Assembly (NCBI GenBank): GCA_963693085.1
Contig: OY856409.1
Span: forward strand, 1,169,905,749-1,169,969,748
Direction of reading: 5' to 3'
DNA: 64,000 bases
Origin: Alisma plantago-aquatica
Taxonomy: Eukaryota > Streptophyta > Magnoliopsida > Alismatales > Alismataceae
Positions 12,841 to 23,770 of the stretch are shown piece after piece. The notes beneath the pieces were generated by a model. That model was not told where the DNA came from. It saw nothing but the letters and a program-made list of their open reading frames with translations, and ran no database searches. Position numbers and translations under genes: made by a program. Position 1 is the first letter of the stretch, and each line of letters begins with the position of its first letter.

Positions 12841-13029
12841 AGGTGACAAACTTGCACATCAACCCCAAAACTTGGATAATTTGCAAATTGCACATCCAAC
12901 TCTCAACAAAGCACAAACGAACCCTAATCATAACCTCATGTGATTAGCAAGCATCTTAACACAAGGTTTAGGCAAAGCAAATAGGGTAAACCCAAAATGA
13001 AGGTCAGGGTCCTTACAAGTTATAAACCG

Positions 13030-14470
13030 CTACAAAGGGATTTTGTCCCCAAAATCCGAAGAGAAATGCGAGGGATATTTCCTCCTCATCTCTTCCTTGA
13101 GCTCCCACGTGGCTTCCTCAATGCCACAATGATGCCAAAGAACTTTCACAAGCACCAGGTCCTTCCTTTTCAACTTCTTCACTCTTTTGTCAAGAATCAT
13201 CACTGGACCTTCCTCATAGGTCACACCTTCATCAAGCTCAAACTCAACTGGATGTATCACTGTCCCTGTGTCTGGATGACTTTTCTTTAGCATACTGACG
13301 TGGAACATCAAATGTAACCTATGCAACTCTGGCGGCAGTTCTAACTTGTAAGCTACCTTGCCAACACGTACTATTACTGGATATGGCCCCATATACCTGG
13401 GTGCTAATTTGCCTTTTGGTCCAAACCTCAGCATGCCTTTCCATGGTGATACCTTGAGATATACCTTGTCTCCCACCTGGAACTCCAAGGGACGTCGAAA
13501 ATTATCTACATACGACTTCTGTCTGTCCTATGCCACTTTCAAGTATTGCTGTATCACTTTGATCTTCTCTGTTGTCTGCTGCACTAACTCAGGACCCAAA
13601 AGCTGATACTCGCCCAACTCATACCAGCATAAAGGAGATCTGCACTTCCTTCCATATAAAGACTCATAAGGAGCCATGTCGATGCTCTGATGGTAACTAT
13701 TTTTGTAAGAAAACTCTATCAAACTAAGATGCACGTCCAACTGCCTAGAAACTACAAAACACATGCTCGGAGAAGATCCTCCAAAGTCTGAATAGTCCTT
13801 TCAGACTGTCCATCTGTCTACAGGTGGAAACCAGTGCTGAACCTCAACTACGTTCCCAACTCTTTATGCAACTGTTCCCAAAAACGACTCGTGAACTAGG
13901 GTCCTCTGTCAGAGACTATCGTTGTGGGCACACTATGCAAACACACTATCTCATCCACATACACCTGAGAAAGCTTTTCTTCTATATATGTTGTCTTCAC
14001 AGGTAGGAAATGAGCAGACTTTTTCAATCTATCCACTATCACCCAAATGGAATCATGATTCTTAGTTGTCCTTGGAAGAACAACTACGAAATCCATGGTT
14101 ATATGATCCCATTTCCACTGTGGTATCGACAGGGGGTTGCAATGTACCTATCGGCTTCTGATGCTCAGCCTTAACCTACTGGCATACCGCACACCTTACC
14201 ACAAACTTGGTGACTACCTTCTTTAAGCCAGGCCACCAATACATGTCCTTCAGATTATGATACATCTTGGTTACAACTGGATGCATGGAATACATCGATG
14301 TGTTGCTTCCTCGAGCACTAACCTCCTCAAATCATCAACATCGGGGACCACCATCCTATCATGATAGAAAACTAGTCCATCCTCGAACTCATGGAACCCA
14401 TCATGCTTTTTTCTTCCAAACTCTGATCTAATCAACTGAACTGAAGCATCTTCCTATTGTGTGTCTTTGA
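13030..14470 (-). pseudogene. T integrase and C-terminal chromodomain (decayed)
   Basis: Minus-strand pieces read in order. A core piece at 14,096-13,896 has WDHITMDFVVVLP (first Asp) and TTIVSDRGP (second Asp). A piece at 13,764-13,528 has SLIEFSYKNSYHQSIDMAPY and YGRKCRSP. The tail at 13,488-13,030 has GDKVYLKVSPWKG, LAPRYMGPYPV and LHLMFHVSMLKK. The last 50 residues (VLVKVLWHHCGIEEATWELK and on) match the chromodomain of Tekay/Del elements. Stops and frameshifts separate the pieces and the H2C2 finger region is badly decayed. The protein ends 13 bases from the 3' LTR, where the polypurine tract is degenerate. Confidence 0.9.
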
Positions 14471-14559
14471 TCTGCTGTCTCAATGTAGGATTTACTTGCA
14501 TCTGTGCCAACAGTCCTGCCAACAAGGAAACTTCTAACTGTACATTCATCTACCGCAAA

Positions 14560-15945
14560 AAGACAGACATATCCTGCCTATGGCATACCAAGGAACTCAA
14601 CTGTGCCTTCTTCATAGAGCGAGAAGAAGGAGACTTTCTACTAAGCGCATCAACTACCATGTTTTCCTTACCGAGATGATACTCAATGGTGCAGTCATAA
14701 TCATTGATCAGCTCCATCTAGTGACGTTGTCGCATTTTCAGCTCATTCTGCGAGAAGATGTACTTCAAGTTCTTATGATCTGTAAAGATCTGACACACTT
14801 CCCCATAAAGATAGTGTCTCCAAATATTTAATGCATGGACTACCACTGCTAGTTCCAAATCATGTGTCGGATAGTTCTCCTCATGTTTCTTAAGCTATCA
14901 CGAAGCAAAAGAAACCACATGATCTTCCTGCATCAGCACACAACCTAAGCCTTTCTTGGAAGCATCGCAGAAAACAACATAGCCCTTCCTAGGCTCTGGA
15001 AACACCAATACTGGAGCACTAGTCAACTTCTCCTTAAAATATTGGAAAGCTTGCTGACAACGATCATTCCAAACAAAAGGTACGTCCTTCTTGGTCAACT
15101 TTGTTAATGGTAACACGATTACATTAAAGTTCCTTATATACCTTCGGTAGTATCCTACTAAACTCAGAAAACTATGAACTTCTGTCGGCATCTTCAGTTG
15201 CTCCCAATCTATAACAGACTCCACCTTCTTAGGGTCCATCTGACTCCTTCTGCAAATATCACATGACCCAAGAAAGTCACTTTTTCAACCAGAACTCACA
15301 CTTACTAAACTTGGCATACAACTGATGTTGGTGAAGAAGAGTCAAAGCTTGTCGAAGATGTTGTTCATGCTCTTGACTGTCCCGACTATAAATCAAGATG
15401 TCATCTATAAAAACTATAACAAACTAATCTAGAAACAAATGGAACACCCTGTTCATTAGATCCATGAAAGCAGTAGGTGCATTGGTTAGCCCAAACGGCA
15501 TAACCACGAACTCAAAGTGACCATACCTCATCCTAAAAGCTGACTTTGGTATGTCCTCATCCTTAATTATTAACTGATGATATCCAGACCATAGATCGAT
15601 CTTTGAGAACATTGTAGCCCCACAAAACTAATCAAACAGATCGTCTATCCTCGGCAACACGTACTTGTTCTTGATCATGACTTTGTTCAACTGCCGGTAA
15701 TCAATGCACAAACGCATTGATCCATCCTTATTCTTTACGAATAGGACCAGAGAACCCCACAATGATGTGCTCAGTATGATGAAACCTTTATCCAACAACT
15801 CCTCTAATTGATTCTTCAGTTCTGCCATCTCAGCTGGAGCCATCCTGTACGGTGTCTGAGCAGCTGGTTGTGTTCCTAGCACCAGATTGATCTCAAAATC
15901 AATCTCTCGAGGTGGGGGAACACCGGGAAACTCATTGGGAAACAC
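14560..15945 (-). pseudogene. T reverse transcriptase and RNase H (decayed)
   Basis: RT begins with [19 protein letters not shown] and continues through [32 protein letters not shown] and [13 protein letters not shown]. The active site FIDD is intact at 15,400-15,411. The thumb and RNase H start follow (VHSFLSLVGYYRRYI, FVWNDRCQQAFQYFK, VVFCDASKKGLGCVL). Further RNase H relics read [20 protein letters not shown] and VVDALSRKS. Stop codons fall at several points (for example after DDLFD and FHLFLD). Family and domain order are clear; activity is not expected. Confidence 0.92.
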
Positions 15946-16173
15946 ATATGCAAACTCTCAAACAACACGAACCTCCTCAAGTCTAGGACCCTTCACCTTG
16001 GTATCCACAATGTGAGCTAAGAACGCCTTACATCCTTGCCACAACAACTTCTCTGCCACCATAGATGACACTAAACATGTCAGAGGAATCTTCTTATCTC
16101 CTTAGAAGATCAATCTTTCACCATCGTCATCAAACATTGCTTGCTTGGAACCATAGTCCATCACAACCTTATA

Positions 16174-16530
16174 CTATTCTAAGGTATCCATCCCAAGGAT
16201 CACATCGAATCCATGCATATCAAGTGATATAAGATCCACTTGTATACTGTGTCCCAAAAAGGATAAAACACAAGATGGACACTCCTCTCGAAGCATCGAG
16301 GAACCATTAAGAGGGGTTTCTAACAACAGACTATCCTTCTTACAACTAACAGGTAAAAGACAATTATCAAGCGTACTACGTGCGATAAAAGAGTGCGTAG
16401 CACCCAGGTCAACCAGAACATATATAAAGCAAGAAGAATAAACATTAGAATGAAATAAATCCATCTGACCTGCCACCACTCGTGGGTTGACTATCGCCTC
16501 CGACTGACTCATAGCATAGAATTGAGTCAT
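16174..16530 (-). pseudogene. T aspartic protease domain
   Basis: 118-codon stretch with VLVDLGATHSFIA. The catalytic D-S/T-G is changed to DLG, so the protease is probably dead. It continues to HGFDVILGMDTL, the second conserved protease block (ILGMDWL in the family). It lies between gag and RT, as expected for a gag-pol fusion. Confidence 0.88.
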
Positions 16531-16559
16531 TGCTTGCTGTCCACGTCCTCTACTTCCTT

Positions 16560-17718
16560 GATCAGACGATCCTTCTTGTGATGCTTGACCAAGTTCTCGC
16601 CCTCTGTTACCACTAGACTACTATCTATCTGACCCTTGTTGACTCTGTCGCGGCTGATGCGTCACTTCAACATCTTTCCTTGGGCAATTTGACCTCAAAT
16701 GCCTGGTCTGTCCATAGAGATAACATGACATGTCCTCTAACTGTGGCCTAGATGGCTCTATTACTACTACTGAAGCTATGTTGTAAGCTCTAGATGGTGA
16801 AAATCCACACCCTCTTCCTTTACTCAGAGACCACTGTGAAGGTGCACTAGAACCTTACCTTACAAAAGGTGCAGAAAACCTCCGCCTCTTGTGGCTATCA
16901 AACCTCTATTTCTAAAATTGAGCAGGCCTTTTCTTGGTCATAGACTCCCTTTTCTCCTTGATAGACTGTTCGATCCTTCAGACAGACTCCACAAACGTGG
17001 AAAACCGCCCCCAGTTCTCCAAGGTAGCAGCAGGTGTCGACAACTCGGCACTCAAACCTTTCTCAAACCGCCTGATTCTCTCATCATCTATTGCCGCCAT
17101 GTGAGGGAAAAATCTCAATAGATCCATAAGCGTGTCTTCATACTCAGTGATGCACATCAATCCTTGGTGCAGATGCTCAAACTGGTTGATCTTCTCATCC
17201 AGATATGTCTTCGGGAAGTATTGAATGAAGAATTCCCATTGGAAAACATCCCAACAGATCACCTCACCGGGTTGCTTGTCCTCCTCAATGGCCCACTAGT
17301 GGCCAATACTACCCTTCAAAATGTAGACATCGTGCTTGACTTTGTCTGCTATAGGGATGTCAAGGATCCGTAAGGCCTTCTCTAGACCTGTCAGCCACAG
17401 ATCTGCATCCACTAGATCATCCGTTCGAGCATAATCCAAAGCTCTGACTCGGAGAAGCCGCTCAAAGGTCTTCCCAATACCCTAAGATTCACCATGGGGA
17501 GCATGTGTTCTTGGCGGAGGCACTGGCAATCTATCCACCATGTGATCCATTGTAGCCATGAACTACCCCATAAGCAGCTGATAGGCAGGGTTTTCAAGAA
17601 TGGCTAGGTCAAGTTGGGGGACCTCAGGCACCCGATCATCATGTGCCTGCACTCTTTCTCCATCAACTGATGTAGAATCACTGCTCTCAAAAGCATGTTC
17701 TTCATGGTTTCCAGACAT
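16560..17718 (-). pseudogene. T gag (capsid, nucleocapsid) relic
   Basis: Starts at the ATG at 17,718-17,716 (MSGNHEEHAFESSD), about 110 bases after the PBS. The capsid domain is visible as WEFFIQYFPKTYLDEKINQF and later ERIRRFEKGLSAEL, the usual retrotransposon gag pattern (F...Y.P......K..EF..L.QG...V.EY). A single zinc knuckle near 16,730-16,690 reads CYLYGQTRHLRSNC, with the second Cys replaced by Tyr. Several stops interrupt the frame (LLMG*, HGES*). Confidence 0.88.
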
Positions 17719-17830
17719 CTTTAAGCTTTATCTTCTGCTGAGGGAAGAAGGTTATTGTAATAAAATATGGAAAACTCACAAGAATAGACACAACCCTAGT
17801 CCTAGATCCCTATTGACTTAGAGAACCTAG

Positions 17831-17843
17831 GGCTCTGATACCA
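17831..17843 (-). other. Primer-binding site of element T (initiator Met tRNA)
   Basis: Plus strand GGCTCTGATACCA; minus strand TGGTATCAGAGCC, five bases from the LTR end at 17,849. It matches the 3' end of plant initiator-Met tRNA and fixes the minus orientation. Confidence 0.93.
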
Positions 17844-17848
17844 AAACA

Positions 17849-20800
17849 TGTGGTGCCACATACCGCTATCACACAGACAACGAGATGCCACATGAAAACG
17901 TGTGGTAACACCATAAACCACATATTACTGAAAACACGGGTTAATTAAAACTATTTGTGGAAAGTAGATAAAATAGAACTATTACATCCAGATCCTCATC
18001 CTACAAGGAAACATGTTATATAAACATTTACAAGCCTTGATATATGTCCAAAGCATAAAGGAACCAGCTGTCTTGTCAGCACCAAAGTTCATCACCTGTT
18101 TATACATACATAACGGGCCACATCAGGCCAGCAGTAGGATATACAAGCTACATCAGCTATACATCATAAAACATCATCAAAACACCTCCGAGGACCTGAG
18201 AGTATAGGGATGAATCTTGGACTCTACTAAAAAACAACCAAAATGACAAAATATCCATCTCTTGCCTCCTACTGCTCTTCTTGATGCGCAACTGCAACCT
18301 CACGACCACCACCACGTCTAGCATGATCACCTAAAAAGGTTGTAAACCAACAGGGTGAGATACACAATCCCAGCGAGAAACATAACTCCCCGCCGAAACT
18401 ATAAAACTTCAGGTAACATAGGTAAAGTAGATAACTGATGTCAGTAGATCATAAGAGAAACATCCTGAGCAGAACTTATTTTATGAACAATCTTACCAGA
18501 TATCCAGGAGGCATATAACCAAGTATTTCTTTATGGAACATGATTGACAAGATAATATTTATAAGAACTTATCACAAAAATATAAGGATTGTACACATAA
18601 CTACAAGGTATAACTAGATCACCTATATAAGCAAGGCCTCAATCAATGTTCTGTGTTTTTCCTTAAGCAATATATTCTATACAGCTGGATTACGATTTAT
18701 TATGCCCTGAGGAAGTGAGCCGTCCTGCTCAAATCCAACCTTTGGCTGCGAAGCCCAAAACCGGTGCCATACAAGGTCATCGGGAGAGATAGACTCCATG
18801 ACCTCACATCTTCATGGTTAATATATGAAAACTAAAGTAGGACCACAGTCTCTTGCTTGAGTGGCCTCAGCCACAGGGTCAGCTCCACAGGCTACCCTTC
18901 TATAATACTGATCCATGGGCCTATTCACCATGCTCTATAATCACTGAGCCATGGGCCTATTCACCCTGCTCTATACACAACCACAATTGTACTCAAATCC
19001 TCCTACTTTCGGCTAGGAGAAAACCCTGCATATTCAACAATATGCACTCTAGGTAATCCCACATGATAAACCTATTTCACCATCACCAATTATAGACGAT
19101 GATGGATCTATGGCCAGGGAAAACTACATGATATGTTCCACTATAATTAATTAGTATATTTTAAGTGGATTGTTGAGGCAACCAAGTTGTAAAACATAAA
19201 CATCATTGAGTTACATTAATACTATCATTATCACATTATCATGGGATCTCAATCCCTCATCACAGAATGCCACTACCTCTCAAGGCTTACATCATCACCA
19301 TGGGATAGCAATCTGTTATCTCAACATCAGAGGATATCACCTCAACTAGGCACTCAGCCTTTACTAGGTCAACAGACATTTTCACATCATACGCGTGATA
19401 CATGTTATCTCATCAACGAGGATTATCATCATTCAATGTTATTCAAACACATAAACCTCGTAGCTCTTACCTGGCTATGAATCCATCTGATACACATGCA
19501 TGGTTAGTATGCATATCAAGAGAGATAACATAAATCACCAACCATAGATCTTTATGATTATCATGCTATTAGGGTTGAAGGCACATGACTGGATCAACAT
19601 CCATGATTATCACTACATGAAGAAGAAAGTTGTATCTTGTACACAAATTACATTATTGTTATCAGACCATGAGCATCCACTATGCCCTTATCTCATGAGC
19701 ATGGCCATTATCAAGGAATACATCCTTAAGGATTACACAACCATAGCCTACTCATACATCATTGGTCACAACCTTTCATCCATAACCCATCATCCACAAG
19801 GTACAAGAAAGTAACTACTAGGGTTTCCCGGGTTAAGCACAACCCACACCAAAGGTACTATCTTCCCTCACTAGAGATGTGGTGTGAAGAACCATGCCTC
19901 ACCCAAAGGGGTAGCGACATGATCATATCCCTCACTAAAACTCTAGAGGCTACGACACTTAGCCACACACATATCGGCCATCAAATTCGTGCACCCATGC
20001 ACCAAAGGTATCGTGCAACTAGGGCTAGTGCTGTGTAATGCAACCTGATCCAAGAGGGTATCTTGCATGCAATAACAAGGTGGTATCAGGAAATCAAGTG
20101 CAAAGGTGTATCGGGCAACATATGGGCACCTCTTATCGTCCAAGACCCTATCACCCACTAGGGTTAGGGTTTCATATCGGGCAGGCATCATCAATATATC
20201 ACCCAAGGTCATGGTGCCCAAGCTCAACACTGTGTCGCCCAACAAACCCACTACAACAAATGTCACCAAGGCACCACAAGATGGCCTATCGTCCAACTAG
20301 GTTAGGCACTACATCTCGCTCACTACTAAGGCACCTATTAGGGTTTCACTACCCAAGCATCATATCGGGTAGAAACAAAACTAGCATATGTCGCTCAAGG
20401 TACAAAATAGAGGTATCTACTCAGCACAATTTCAGCCAAAGGCACAACACCAACTAAGGCAAAGGTACATCTCGATCAAGGCATATCGTCCAAGACAAAC
20501 CCTAGATGAGAGGTATTATGCAAAGCACCAAAAAGGATATTGTGCAAGGGCACAAGAACCACATCGATATGGTCATCATCAACCTCAAGATCACCATCAT
20601 CAAACCCTAATAGATCAAGAGAGTTGGCTCACCTCTCAGCAACCAAGAGAGAGGGGTTTTGCACAACCTCCATCACATATCGGGCATCAAGGTAGGTCAT
20701 CCATATCGAGAAACCCTTCAACCTCAACTAGGTCATCAACAACCAAAGGCTCACCTCTCAAATCCATGGTGAGAGAAGGGTGTTGTCCAAGCAACTAGAG

Positions 20801-22052
20801 TATAGACTCACCTCTCAACGACTAAGGAAGAGAGGGGTTTTTCCTACACCACTAGAGCTCAAGCTCACTTCTCAAAACCAAAGAGAGAAAGGAGTATTTC
20901 CCCAAAGGAAACCCTAAACCAGAGGTTCGACCAAAAAGGTCCAAGGTCACACAACTATTAACAACATAACCACTAATTCCAACAAGATTAAGGGCACAAA
21001 CTATAGCAAGAAACATATCCAACAAGATGCAAGGCCGATCAAGATCACATATGAACATGCAACATAAAAGAAAGTAGTATAGCTAGGGTTAGGAGTTATG
21101 TAACCTGCCTCAAGCAAGTTCCTCAAGCTCCAAAGATCCAAGCACCATATTTAAGCTCTTAGCTCCAAAGCACCTCACCTTCTGCCACCACAAAAATAGA
21201 AGCAAAGCTCATAACCACCATGGCCGATGAACAAGCAAAAAGGAGAAGAAGGTGCTAAGGAGGAAGATGATATGCTTACCAAGGAAGCAAGACCCTTCTA
21301 GGGTTCGGCCACCACCTAGAGGAAGAAGAAGAAGGAGACTCCACCAAGGATATCAACCACCAAGCTTGCTCTACTAAGGAAAGGTGTATAGGCCACCAAA
21401 GGAGAAAGGAGCAACTAAAGGAACTAAAGAGCTAAGCTACTAAGGAGAGGGTTGTATATATACAAGAGGGTCTATGGGGCACCCACCTTCGTGTTGCTCC
21501 ACATGTGCATGTCCAAGGCACCACTTGTCCAAAGAAATGCCACCTTGCTAAACCACATGCACATGTCATGCCACCAACTAACAAAGGATCGACCACTTGT
21601 CTCAGGTATGGTGACAAAAACTAGGCAAGGTCAAGGTGGTCACCTTGGGCGATACAACCCACTGGGCGACACACTCCTGGGTGACACTACCCTGGGTGAC
21701 ACAACCCTCTGGGCGACATAGAGCTTCAAGCTCTCCTATGCATAATACAATACCTCAATAAGGCAAAGAAAAGCAAAGCCCAACAAAGCTCAACAAGGCC
21801 CACAACTACTCAGGTAATGAGCCCAACCCATCCTCTCAACCCTAGAGGATGCAAAGAGAGAGATAACATCTCTCAAGGTGACAAACTTGCACATCAACCC
21901 CGAAACTTGGATAATTTGCAAGTTGCACCTCCAACTCTCAACAAAGCACAAACAAACCCTAATCACAACCTCAGGTGATTAGTAAGCATCTTAACATAAG
22001 GTTTAGGAAAAGCAAACAGGATAAACCCAAAACGAAAGTCAGGGTCCTTACA
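17849..22052 (-). repeat. 5' LTR of element T
   Basis: 4,204 bases, TGTGGTGCC...GTCCTTACA on the plus strand, matching 6,058-13,017 without the LINE. It contains the uninterrupted LINE target site (about 21,875-21,890), the TATA block and the GGGCGACACA-type cluster (21,635-21,720). It ends exactly at the target duplication CTAGT. No gene is seen in it; the short ORFs mirror those of the other LTR. Confidence 0.95.
21455..21462 (-). promoter_or_regulatory. TATA block in T 5' LTR
   Basis: TATATATA, conserved with 9,661-9,668; candidate core promoter for T's genomic RNA, reading leftwards. Position gives a U3 of about 590 bases. Confidence 0.45.
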
Positions 22053-22104
22053 CTAGTGCTAAGTTTATTGCCTTAATTCAGGCTTGATTCTGTTTCCTCA
22101 TAAA

Positions 22105-23145
22105 TCAATCATAATCCAAAATAAAAATGTTTCCATCTTCATCATATGCAATCCTCTCAAATGCCTTCATTATTTTGATCTTCCTCCTAAGGGTCACGTG
22201 TGCTTCTTATGTGTTTTTCTTCACTTTTATCTCCTTAGGGTCATCGTCATTGATCTCAAAGTAGGAATCCTTATCAATGGAACTTTTCATCTCATTCAAG
22301 ATGAACCCCTTAGGCAGATTCTCTCTTATCTTCTTTTTGAAGGTACGCACACCCTTAATCAACCTTAAGAATTTCCAAATTTTCATGCCATATTTTTTCT
22401 TTCCCTTAAGGAATGGGTCTTCATAGGCATCAAAGCAAGGGGTATCAATCATAGTGGACATTTGAGAACCTTGAAATATCACATTGGGATGTCTTGGATC
22501 ATCTATTAGGGGACTTGGTGGTATCATCTCAAAGTAAGGCCAGACACTAGATAATATCTTTTCAAAATCTGGTTGGACTGCAGAATGTTTAGTGCACTTG
22601 GCACTCTCACAAGGAATTTCCAACAAAGGTTCTCCATCCTAATCTTTTTCAAATTGCTTCCCTCTCTTGTTACGCTCCTCAAAAACATTGTCACGCCTCA
22701 AAACAGAAACCATGTTGACTTGCTCATGGAGAGGAGAGGGAGAATATGATGGTTGTGGTAGTGGTGGTCTTTGGTGTGGTGGATTAGGATTTTGAAGGAT
22801 ACAAGATGGTTGTTGTGGAGGTTGTTTTGGGGGTGGTTGGTATGGCAATGTTTCTTGTGGTTGATGTTGTGGTGGTGATTGTGATATTTGGTGTGGTGTA
22901 TTAGGATTTTGAAGGATGTATGATTGTTGTTGTGGGGGTGGTTGGTATGGGGGTGGTTCTTGTGGTTGATATTGTGGTGGTGGTTGTGAGGTGTGTTGGA
23001 AGTTGTATGAAAGTTGAGGAGGTGGTGGATCATAAGGGTTACAAGGAGGTTGATATTGCTTCAAGGTAAATACTTGCCCTTATGGTGGATCATATATGCC
23101 TTGAGGAGCACCCACTGAACCATTTGCATTATTTGGGTTGGTCAT
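22105..23145 (-). pseudogene. Pro/Gln-rich 347-codon frame of element D, function unknown
   Basis: One minus-strand frame runs from the ATG at 23,145 (MTNPNNANGSVGAPQG) to a TGA at 22,107-22,105. Three in-frame stops break it: near 23,080, at 22,641-22,639 and at 22,209-22,207. So few stops in 347 codons suggest it was once a single ORF. The N-terminal half is very rich in P and Q and has two tandem copies of a unit of about 36-40 residues, each ending like ILQNPNTPHQ / ILQNPNPPHQ. The C-terminal half is ordinary in composition (IPCESAKCTKHSAVQPDF, DDPRHPNVIFQGSQMS, ENLPKGFILNEMKSSIDKD) and ends FERIAYDEDGNIFILDYD. It occupies the place of pol, between a gag relic and the GGGAGGCAACCC box. 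I recognise no family. It could be a captured host exon, a divergent gag extension or an accessory ORF. Confidence 0.6.
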
Positions 23146-23175
23146 GATTTGGGAACAGAGTTTTCCCTCCTCATG

Positions 23176-23367
23176 TCACACAAGTGATATGGAAATTTGG
23201 TCTAGCCTTTGCCCAAGCCGATCAATGGTTTGTCCATGAAAGGACACCTCTCTCTTCACTTCATCAAGTCTTCTTAACCTTGCAAGAACTTCTTCTTCAA
23301 ACATGGAGCTATCTCTTGGCACATGGTCTTCTTGTTGTTCCCATGAAAAGCTTGAATGATTTCTCCA
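23176..23367 (-). pseudogene. Gag C-terminal relic of element D
   Basis: 64 codons between stops: WRNHSSFSWEQQ, then an acidic/basic heptad-like stretch with VLARLRRLDEVKREVSFHG and DRLGQRLDQ. The WRNHxxFSW block corresponds to the (Y)NPGWRNHPNFSW region of Athila-type gag and to SWRKDPKFSW in element B. The Leu-rich part corresponds to the coiled segment that follows it. It ends 30 bases upstream of the Pro/Gln-rich frame. Confidence 0.6.
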
Positions 23368-23745
23368 TTACAAAGTGTAAGAGCTCAATATGGAGCCTTG
23401 GTTATTTCGGACGCCATAGGATTGTAGACTTGTACATCTTCACAAAGAGCCTCCATGGAGTTGGTGGAGTGATTAGAAGAACCTTCCACATGAATCTTCA
23501 TTAAATTTACCATATCTGACAATATCTTCATCATTTAGGGCGATTGAGGAATGGAAGGGATTCATGTATTTTGATCTACCATCTTGACTTCAAAGGGTTG
23601 CTTGTCACATGAAAAAGGCACAACCAAACAAAAGAGGACAAGTTGGAAAGTGGAGATAAAAAGTAACATAAAGAATAAAGAATAGAAATGGTGAGGGTAG
23701 TAGGAATAGCAAGGATACACTAACTAGCTAGGCTGAGAGCCTCTA

Positions 23746-23763
23746 TACCTAGAAACGATGCTA
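23746..23763 (-). other. Degenerate primer-binding site of element D (tRNA-Asp type)
   Basis: Minus strand TAGCATCGTTTCTAGGTA aligns with the Athila tRNA-Asp site TGGCGCCGTTGCCGGGGA at 11 of 18 positions, with most differences being transitions. It lies seven bases from the LTR end set at 23,771, the same spacing style as element B. Confidence 0.5.
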
Positions 23764-23770
23764 GAAATCT

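Larger units (their letters stand above)
6058..13017 (-). repeat. 3' LTR of element T, interrupted by a LINE
   Basis: Matches 17,849-22,052 throughout. After removing the LINE and one target copy (2,764 bases) it is about 4,196 bases, against 4,204 for the 5' LTR. It holds the TATA block 9,661-9,668, scattered TATCG(G/T)GCAAC words (about 8,170-8,340) and a short run of GGGCGACACA-type repeats (9,845-9,935). The segment 6,530-7,020 resembles 37,920-38,330 of solo LTR A', so T and A are related families. Many short ORFs here are chance frames in LTR DNA. Confidence 0.92.
6058..22052 (-). mobile_element. Element T, full-length Tekay-like chromovirus (Ty3/gypsy) with 4.2-kb LTRs
   Basis: LTRs at 6,058-13,017 (with a LINE inside) and 17,849-22,052 both run TG...CA on the plus strand. 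Flanking 5-mers are CTAGC (6,053-6,057) and CTAGT (22,053-22,057), a target duplication with one change. Removing T rejoins CCCACTAGTGCTAAG in element D. Order on the minus strand is LTR, PBS, gag, protease, RT, RNase H, integrase, C-terminal chromodomain, LTR. This order and the chromodomain identify a chromovirus; LTR size and chromodomain style suggest Tekay/Del. All ORFs are broken. Over the first 170 LTR bases I count 19 differences between copies, so the insertion is old. Confidence 0.93.

Noticed and set aside
22698..23033. His/Asn-rich 111-codon ORF on the minus strand
   Set aside because: It is the out-of-frame shadow of the Pro/Gln repeats of the 22,105-23,145 frame.
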